Shown here in pieces: positions 58,835-64,000 of a DNA stretch of 64,000 nt. The stretch is from positions 163,474 through 227,473 of the forward strand of contig CAMPHR010000001.1 in NCBI GenBank assembly GCA_946886075.1. The letters are read 5' to 3'. Position 1 is the stretch's first letter. Every line of letters begins with the position of its first letter. The notes under the pieces were generated by a model. It did not search any database, was not told the origin of the DNA, and saw only the letters and a list, made by a program, of their open reading frames with translations. The stretch comes from an uncultured Novosphingobium sp. (GTDB lineage Bacteria > Pseudomonadota > Alphaproteobacteria > Sphingomonadales > Sphingomonadaceae). A program made the position numbers and the translations under genes.

Positions 58835-59880
58835 CGGGCGCGCCCGCCCCTTCCTCCCCCATGCAGGCCATGGCGATGGACGGCTTTACAGGGCCGCAGG
58901 CGATCCGCGCCCAAGCCCTGCCTGTCCCGCTACCCGGGCCCGGCGAGGCGCTGGTCAGGATCGCGGCGGTGGGCGTCAACCCGGCCGACTGGAAGGCTTG
59001 CGCTGGCCTCCTCCCCTTCCTGCCCGACAGCTTCCTGCCGCTGGTGCCCGGCTTTGACGGCACCGGCACAGTCGTCGCGACCGGCGAAGGGGTGAGCGAG
59101 GTGCAGGTGGGCGATCGCGTCGCCTTCCTCTCCAGCCTGCCCCTGGGACGCGGCGGGACTTGGGGCGACTATGCCATCTGCATGGCCGCCCAGGCCGCCC
59201 TCCTGCCAGACACTCTCTCCTTTGCAGAGGCCGCCACCATCCCGGTCCCCGGCATCTCCGCGCGCGAAGCCCTGCTCACCCAGGGCCAGATCAAGGCGCA
59301 GGAGCGGGTCCTGATCAATGGCGGATCGGGCGGTACCGGCATCTGGACCATCCAGATCGCGCGGGAGGCCGGGGCGCAGGTCGCCGCGACCGCAGGCCCC
59401 GCCAACCAGGACCTGCTGCGGGCGCTCGGCGTCCACTGCCCGATCGATTATCGCAGCGAGGATGTGGCGCAAAAGATCGCCGCCTGGGCGCCGGACGGCG
59501 TCGACCTCCTGCTCGATACCGTCGGCCAGGGCAGCCTCGCTGATCCTGCAGCGCTCATCCGTCCGGGCGGCCGTTATGTCGCGATCGAGACCATGCTCCC
59601 CGATGAAGCGCTACCCAATGCGGAGCGCTTCGCCGCTAAAGGCATCACCGCCATCCGCGCCTCAGCGAGCTTCGAGAGCGCGCCTGCCCATCTGGCAGCG
59701 CTCGTTGCTGCCACCGCGCAAGGGCGCATGACGCCCCCGCCCATCCAAACCCTGCCCTTGGAGGAGGCCGCCAACGCCATGGCGCGCGTGCGCGAGGGCC
59801 ATGTGCGCGGCAAGATCATCCTTGCCCTCCCCGACATTCAAGCGGCAAAGACCGCACCAACCATGAAGGACGCCGCATGA
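58831..59880 (+). CDS. Medium-chain quinone-oxidoreductase-like enzyme
   Basis: A 349-residue zinc-free MDR protein: GroES-like fold (PGPGEALVRIAAVGVNPADWKACAG), VPGFDGTGTVVATGEGVSEVQVGDRVAF and the NADPH site NGGSGGTGIWTIQIAREAG (~165-183). It could reduce an enone or enoyl-CoA in the pathway. I know of no such gene in actinobacterial HIP clusters. Both ends overlap neighbours by 4 bases (ATGA with the ACAD and with ipdF), so it is firmly part of the operon. Confidence 0.85.
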   Translation: MTGAPAPSSPMQAMAMDGFTGPQAIRAQALPVPLPGPGEALVRIAAVGVNPADWKACAGLLPFLPDSFLPLVPGFDGTGTVVATGEGVSEVQVGDRVAFLSSLPLGRGGTWGDYAICMAAQAALLPDTLSFAEAATIPVPGISAREALLTQGQIKAQERVLINGGSGGTGIWTIQIAREAGAQVAATAGPANQDLLRALGVHCPIDYRSEDVAQKIAAWAPDGVDLLLDTVGQGSLADPAALIRPGGRYVAIETMLPDEALPNAERFAAKGITAIRASASFESAPAHLAALVAATAQGRMTPPPIQTLPLEEAANAMARVREGHVRGKIILALPDIQAAKTAPTMKDAA

Positions 59881-60668
59881 CCCCGACCTCGCCTGTTCCC
59901 CCCTATCCAACGCCCCTGGGGATGCTGAAGGGCAAGACCGTGGTGGTGACCGCGGCCGCTGGCACCGGCATCGGCTTTTCCGCCGCCAAGCGCGCCGCCG
60001 AGGAAGGGGCAAAGCTCCTCATCAGCGACTTCCATGAACGGCGCCTCAACGAAGCGGCCGACCGCATTGCCGATGAAGTGGGCTGCGAGCGCCCTGCCCT
60101 GTTCGTGTGCGACGTCACCAGCGAGGAAGCAGTGCAAGGGCTTCGCGACGCGTCGCTCGCAGCATTGGGCCGGGTCGATGTCCTCATCAACAATGCAGGC
60201 CTTGGCGGCGAGGCCGACATCGTCGACATGACCGACGAGCAATGGGCGCGCGTGTTCGACGTGACGCTGACCAGCCTCTTCCGCATGACCCGCGCCTTCC
60301 TCCCCACCATGTATGCGGCAAAGTCGGGCGTCATGGTCAACAACGCCTCTGTGCTGGGCTGGCGCGCGCAAAAGGGTCAGGCCCATTATGCCGCCGCCAA
60401 GGCCGGGGTGATGGCCTTCACCCGCTGCGCCGCGATCGAGGCGGCCGAACATGGCGTGCGCATCAACGCGGTCTCGCCTTCCCTCGCCATGCACCCCTTC
60501 CTCGCCAAGGTGACGACGCAGGAAGCGCTCGACAAACTGGTCGAGAAGGAAGCGTTCAAGCGCCCCGCCGAGGTCTGGGAAATCGCCAATGTCATGATGT
60601 TCCTGGCGAGCGACCTTTCCTCCTACATGACCGGCGAGATCGTCGCGGTCTCGAGCCAGAGGGCCTGA
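59877..60668 (+). CDS. ipdF: 5-OH-HIP-CoA dehydrogenase/5-oxo-HIP reductase type SDR
   Basis: A 263-residue SDR that matches IpdF closely in memory: KTVVVTAAAGTGIGFSAAKRAAEEGAKLLISDFHERRL, RVDVLINNAGLGGEADIVDMTDEQW, VNNASVLGWRAQKGQAHYAAAKAGVMAFTRCAAIEAAEHGVRINAVSPS, and the terminal SSYMTGEIVAVSSQRA. IpdF interconverts the C5 hydroxyl and ketone of HIP-type CoA esters. Ser and Tyr-x3-Lys catalytic residues are present. Overlaps genes on both sides. Confidence 0.94.
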   Translation: MTPTSPVPPYPTPLGMLKGKTVVVTAAAGTGIGFSAAKRAAEEGAKLLISDFHERRLNEAADRIADEVGCERPALFVCDVTSEEAVQGLRDASLAALGRVDVLINNAGLGGEADIVDMTDEQWARVFDVTLTSLFRMTRAFLPTMYAAKSGVMVNNASVLGWRAQKGQAHYAAAKAGVMAFTRCAAIEAAEHGVRINAVSPSLAMHPFLAKVTTQEALDKLVEKEAFKRPAEVWEIANVMMFLASDLSSYMTGEIVAVSSQRA

Positions 60669-61129
60669 TGGCGACCATCTTCGAAAATCCCCGCGATCTG
60701 CTCGGAAAAGACGGGACCAAGCTCGACACCGCCGACTGGCTCACCATCGACCAGTCGCGCATCGACGCCTTTGCCGACTGCACGGGCGACCATCAGTGGA
60801 TCCATGTCGATCCGGTGCGCGCGAAAGACGGCCCGTTCGGCGCCACCATCGCCCATGGTTACCTCACCCTCGCCCTCGTCAACCTGTTCATGCCGCAGAT
60901 CATCGAGGTTCGCCGCTTCTCCGCAGGGGTGAACGTGGGCATGGACAAGACCCGCTTCCTTAGTCCGGTGGTGGTCGGATCGCGCATCCGGGGCACGGGC
61001 GAGATCGTCTCGGCCGAGGAAGTCAAAGGCGGCGCCATCCAGGCGGTGATCCGCGTCACCGTCGAGATCGAAGGGCAAGACAAGCCCGCCTGCGTGGTCG
61101 ACACCATCAACCGCTATTTTCCGGAATAG
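60668..61129 (+). CDS. MaoC-type (hot-dog) dehydratase
   Basis: A 153-residue single hot-dog-fold hydratase: IDQSRIDAFADCTGDHQWIHVDPVRAKDGPFGATIAHGYLTLALV carries the hydratase-2 motif with catalytic Asp and His (DxxxxH in CTGDHQWIHVD). Such R-specific enoyl-CoA hydratases usually act as dimers. In steroid clusters MaoC proteins hydrate unsaturated side-chain or ring CoA esters. The substrate here is not known. ATG overlaps the ipdF TGA by one base. Confidence 0.88.
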   Translation: MATIFENPRDLLGKDGTKLDTADWLTIDQSRIDAFADCTGDHQWIHVDPVRAKDGPFGATIAHGYLTLALVNLFMPQIIEVRRFSAGVNVGMDKTRFLSPVVVGSRIRGTGEIVSAEEVKGGAIQAVIRVTVEIEGQDKPACVVDTINRYFPE

Positions 61130-61200
61130 CGGCCTTGGCCCGCGCCATCATCGCCCTCACATTGAGCCTTCTCGCCGCTAGTCCCGTTGGAGCCAAGACC

Positions 61201-61575
61201 ATGCCCGATCCCATTAAGATGGAAGCTGCCGTCAACGCCTATGTCGCCGCGTTCGAAGCGGGCAGCGCCGACCAGGTCGCCGCCCTCTATGCCGCCGATG
61301 CAACCGTCGAAGACCCGATCGGCTCGCCCATCCATCATGGCCGCGAGGCGATCCGCGCTTTCTATGCTGAATCGATGAAGACCGGCGCGAAATTGAAGCT
61401 CGAAGGCCCGGTACGGGTCACGGGCGACTATGCGGTGTTCCCCTTCTCGGTGAACCTCAACCATGACGGCAAGGCGATGCGCATCGACGTCATCGACACC
61501 TTCCGCTTCAACGAAGCCAATGAGGTCGTCGAAATGCGCGCCTATTGGGGCCAGTCCAACATGCACGGCTTTTAA
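61201..61575 (+). CDS. ksi: Delta5-3-ketosteroid isomerase
   Basis: A 124-residue protein that aligns over its full length with the 125-residue Comamonas/Pseudomonas ketosteroid isomerase. That enzyme moves the 5,6 double bond of 3-keto-5-ene steroids to 4,5. All three catalytic residues match: Tyr14 (NAYVAAF), Asp38 equivalent (TVEDPIGSP) and Asp99 equivalent (DVIDTFRFN). The ATG at 61201 follows GGAG by 8 bases and gives the exact family N-terminus. A longer frame from TTG at 61135 would add a pseudo-signal peptide and has no ribosome site. It would act early in steroid catabolism, though it lies among late genes. Confidence 0.88.
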   Translation: MPDPIKMEAAVNAYVAAFEAGSADQVAALYAADATVEDPIGSPIHHGREAIRAFYAESMKTGAKLKLEGPVRVTGDYAVFPFSVNLNHDGKAMRIDVIDTFRFNEANEVVEMRAYWGQSNMHGF

Positions 61576-61577
61576 AA

Positions 61578-61622
61578 GCATCGTGCGGAAAAGTGGGTAC
61601 CGGTTTTCCGCAAAAACGATGC
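61578..61622. repeat. Dispersed 45-bp palindromic element (GCATCGT...ACGATGC)
   Basis: GCATCGTGCGGAAAA and TTTTCCGCAAAAACGATGC flank a GGGTACCGG centre, an imperfect 45-base palindrome. I recognise this element as widespread in alphaproteobacteria (rhizobia, methylobacteria, sphingomonads). It begins 3 bases after the ksi stop and ends 31 bases before the thiolase start, splitting the plus operon. Confidence 0.75.
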
Positions 61623-61652
61623 GATAATAAAGAACGACAAGGATACTCGAAC

Positions 61653-62855
61653 ATGCGTGAAGCAGCCATCATCTCCACCGCGCGCACGGGCGTGGGCAAA
61701 GCCTATCGCGGCGCGTTCAACGACACCGAAGCGCCGTTCATGTCCTCGCATGTGGTCGACGCCGCCATCGCCCGCGCCGGGATCGATCCCGCCCGCGTCG
61801 ATGACGTCTATCTCGGCGTCGCCAACCAGTGGAACACGCAAAGCTACAATGTCGGCCGCCTCACCGTCCATGGCTCGGTCCTGCCCGACACGACCGCGGG
61901 TTTCTCGATGGACCGCAAATGCTCGTCCGGCCTTAATGCGCTGGCGTTCGCAGCGCGCGGCATCATCGCCAACGAGATCGACTGCGCCGTATCGGGCGGC
62001 GTCGAGAATGTGTCGCTGACCATCGACAAGCATTATCCGGCGTTCCGCAACCGGTCGGAATTCATCAAGGCGCGCGATCCCAACGCCTATATGGTGATGA
62101 TCGAGACCGCCGAGATCGTCGCGGAGCGTTATGGCATCAGCCGCGAGGACCAGGACCGCTTTGCCGCGCAGAGCCAGCAGCGCGCCGCCGCCGCTCAGGA
62201 AGCCGGCAAGTTCGATGACGAGATCGTCCCGATCACGGTCACCAAGGCCCTGTTCGACAAGGAAGGCAATGAGACCGGCAAGGAAGAGCTGACCCTCACG
62301 AAAGACGAAGGCATCCGCGCGGGTACCACCTATGAGAAGCTTTCTGAACTGAAGCCCGTGTTCAAGAACGGCACGGTCATCAAGGAAGGCAAGCATGTCA
62401 CCGCGGGCAATGCCAGCCAGCTGTCCGACGGCGCCTCGGCCCAGGTGGTCATGGACCTCGCCACCGCGCAGAAGGAAGGGCTTCCTATCCTCGGCATCTA
62501 TCGCGGGTTCCAGGTCGCAGGCTGCGGCGCTGACGAAATGGGCATCGGCCCCGTGTTCGCCATCCCCAAGCTGCTTGAGCGCACCGGGCTCAAGATCGAC
62601 GACATTGGCCTCTGGGAACTCAACGAAGCCTTCGCCAACCAGGCGATCTACTGCCAGCGCACGCTCGGCATCGATCCTGAGAAACTGAACGTCAATGGCG
62701 GCGGCATCGCCATCGGCCATCCCTTCGCCATGACCGGCAGCCGCCTGGTCGGCCACGCCCTCATCGAAGGTAAGCGTCGCGGCGTCAAATATGTGGTCGT
62801 CTCCATGTGCGTCGCCGGCGGCATGGGCGCGGCCGGTCTGTTCGAGGTCGCCTGA
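61653..62855 (+). CDS. Acetyl-CoA acyltransferase (FadA-type thiolase)
   Basis: A 400-residue thiolase: Cys90 in [20 protein letters not shown], His in [22 protein letters not shown] (~350) and Cys in [18 protein letters not shown] (~387). The CSSGL and CVAGGMGAA versions are those of broad FadA/FadA5-like thiolases, unlike the FadA6-type gene at 54568. It may serve side-chain or later beta-oxidation. ATG at 61653 follows AAGGA; upstream codons back to 61545 cross the palindromic repeat and are rejected. Followed after 3 bases by an ACAD gene. Confidence 0.92.
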   Translation: MREAAIISTARTGVGKAYRGAFNDTEAPFMSSHVVDAAIARAGIDPARVDDVYLGVANQWNTQSYNVGRLTVHGSVLPDTTAGFSMDRKCSSGLNALAFAARGIIANEIDCAVSGGVENVSLTIDKHYPAFRNRSEFIKARDPNAYMVMIETAEIVAERYGISREDQDRFAAQSQQRAAAAQEAGKFDDEIVPITVTKALFDKEGNETGKEELTLTKDEGIRAGTTYEKLSELKPVFKNGTVIKEGKHVTAGNASQLSDGASAQVVMDLATAQKEGLPILGIYRGFQVAGCGADEMGIGPVFAIPKLLERTGLKIDDIGLWELNEAFANQAIYCQRTLGIDPEKLNVNGGGIAIGHPFAMTGSRLVGHALIEGKRRGVKYVVVSMCVAGGMGAAGLFEVA

Positions 62856-62858
62856 TCC

Positions 62859-64000
62859 ATGCAACTTGCCTTCGCCCCTGAACTGAAAGCCTTCCGGCAA
62901 GAGGCCGCGAGCTGGCTCAACGCACAGCTTAGCGGCCCCTTCAAGGCCATTCGCGGCCAGACCAACCAGGTCGACAATGTCGAGGAACGCCGCGCCTGGG
63001 AAGCAGCCCTGGGCGAGGCGCGCTGGAGCGTCATTGGCTGGCCCGAGCAATGGGGCGGGCGGGGTGCCTCGATCGCGCAGCAGATCATCTTCGCCGAGGA
63101 ATATGCCAGAGCCAAGGGTCCGCCGCGCGCCGGGCATCTGGGGGTCGAGCTGCTCGGGCCCACCCTCATCGCCATGGGCAGCGAAGAGCAAAAGGCAAGG
63201 TTCCTGCCCGACATCGCCACCGGCAAGGCGATCTGGTGCCAGGGCTATTCCGAACCCGGCGCGGGCTCCGACCTTGCCAATGTGAAGACCAGGGCCCGGC
63301 TCGAAGGTGACAAGTACATCATCGACGGCCAGAAGATCTGGACCTCGATGGGCACGATCGCCGACTGGTGCTTCGTCGTTGCCCGTACCGAACCGGGCAG
63401 CGTCGGCAACAAGGGCCTCTCCTTCCTCATGGTCCCAATGGACCAGCCCGGGGTCGACGCCCGCCCCATCCGCCAGATGACCGGCGAGGCCGAGTTCGCC
63501 GAGGTGTTCTTCGATGGCGCAGAAGCGCTCGCGATCGACCGCATCGGCGAGGAAGGCGAAGGCTGGAAGGTCGCCATGGCCCTCCTTGGCTTTGAACGCG
63601 GCGTATCGACGCTGGCGCAGCAAATGCAGTTCCGGAACGAACTCGACGACATCATCGCCATCGCCAAGGCCAACGGCAAGGCAAGCGATCCCCTCACCCG
63701 CCAGAAGATCGCCAAGGCCCATGCAGGCCTCAAGATCATGCGCTACAACGCCTTGCGCATGCTCTCAGGCGGCGAAAACAACCCCGAACTCACCGGCGCC
63801 GCATACACCTACAAGCTCTACTGGTCGCGCTGGCACGTCGCCTTGGGCGAACTCGCCATGGAGGTCATGGGCCAAGACGGCGAAACCGGCATCAACGAAG
63901 AACGGTTCGACAGCCTCACTACCATGTACCTCATGGCCAGATCCGACACCATCTACGCCGGTACAGACCAAATCCAACGCAACATCATATCCGAACGCGC
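62859..64000 (+). CDS. Acyl-CoA dehydrogenase, 3-prime end cut by the window
   Basis: 380 codons of a full-length ACAD, probably lacking only a few C-terminal residues. MQLAFAPELKAFRQEAASWLNAQL starts 3 bases after the thiolase stop. WPEQWGGRGASIAQQIIFAEEYARAKGP, QGYSEPGAGSDLANVKTRA (FAD/substrate), FERGVSTLAQQMQFRNELDD and IYAGTDQIQRNIISER are present, the last being the C-terminal motif. It is of the steroid FadE29/FadE26-like kind that pairs with a shorter subunit. The open frame on the opposite strand here is an artefact of codon bias. Confidence 0.88.
   Translation, partial: MQLAFAPELKAFRQEAASWLNAQLSGPFKAIRGQTNQVDNVEERRAWEAALGEARWSVIGWPEQWGGRGASIAQQIIFAEEYARAKGPPRAGHLGVELLGPTLIAMGSEEQKARFLPDIATGKAIWCQGYSEPGAGSDLANVKTRARLEGDKYIIDGQKIWTSMGTIADWCFVVARTEPGSVGNKGLSFLMVPMDQPGVDARPIRQMTGEAEFAEVFFDGAEALAIDRIGEEGEGWKVAMALLGFERGVSTLAQQMQFRNELDDIIAIAKANGKASDPLTRQKIAKAHAGLKIMRYNALRMLSGGENNPELTGAAYTYKLYWSRWHVALGELAMEVMGQDGETGINEERFDSLTTMYLMARSDTIYAGTDQIQRNIISER

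Noticed and set aside
61135..61200. TTG start giving the ketosteroid isomerase a signal-peptide-like leader
   Set aside because: No ribosome site before the TTG, whereas GGAG precedes the ATG at 61201, which also gives the exact family N-terminus and length.
61572..63722. 716-codon open frame on the minus strand
   Set aside because: It is fully antisense to the thiolase and acyl-CoA dehydrogenase genes, whose motifs are intact; no domain in the antisense protein.

Overview
The window is GC-rich, tightly packed DNA that looks like an alphaproteobacterium of the sphingomonad group (Sphingobium, Novosphingobium, Sphingomonas). This is inferred from gene content, from three kinds of short palindromic intergenic repeat, from a GGAAC-N16-CGTT (EcfG-type) stress promoter, and from overlapping operons. 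I see no tRNA, rRNA, CRISPR array, insertion sequence or phage gene.

Left part (1-26700), a mosaic of general functions. It holds a cut metallophosphoesterase, an SDR, a tyrosine-phosphatase-like lipoprotein and a two-domain glyoxalase-fold protein. These are followed by an OmpA-family protein, a complete RND efflux operon (outer-membrane factor, pump, adaptor) with a divergent TetR gene and a large operator palindrome, a dienelactone-hydrolase-like protein, a GMC oxidoreductase, an MgtC-like protein and a stress-type DUF4142 lipoprotein. Next come a TetR gene with an oxygenase-like orphan, a LysR-controlled valine-degradation operon (mmsA, acyl-CoA dehydrogenase, mmsB), an MFS transporter and three small Ser/Gly/Ala-rich secreted proteins in a row.

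Middle part (26681-40030), redox enzymes each beside a regulator. There is a KstD-superfamily flavoprotein with a divergent TetR, a quinone-oxidoreductase-like enzyme, an acetyl-CoA acetyltransferase, a ThuA protein, and a Baeyer-Villiger-type monooxygenase plus glyoxalase-fold protein with a divergent TetR and a perfect operator palindrome. A methyltransferase/dicarboxylate symporter pair and two overlapping Lrp/AsnC regulators complete it.

Right part (40263-64000), a steroid-nucleus degradation cluster built as two divergent operons around an AT-rich promoter region at 46616-46918. The minus operon carries hsaA, hsaD, hsaB, hsaE, hsaG and hsaF plus a TIM-barrel isomerase-like gene, and ends in an intrinsic terminator. 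It hydroxylates 3-HSA, hydrolyses the meta-cleavage product, and takes the C6 fragment to pyruvate and propionyl-CoA. The plus operon starts with hsaC and continues with the HIP (methylhexahydroindanedione propionate) genes for rings C and D: ipdA, ipdB, ipdC, echA20, a fadE30-like gene, fadA6, ipdF, four acyl-CoA dehydrogenases in all, a MaoC hydratase, a second thiolase and a ketosteroid isomerase. It also has several genes without a known place in the pathway: a gamma-carbonic-anhydrase-like protein, a SnoaL-like protein, an extra crotonase and a quinone-oxidoreductase-like enzyme. The operon runs off the right edge. The HIP-CoA ligase (fadD3), Kst/Ksh enzymes and uptake genes are not in this window.
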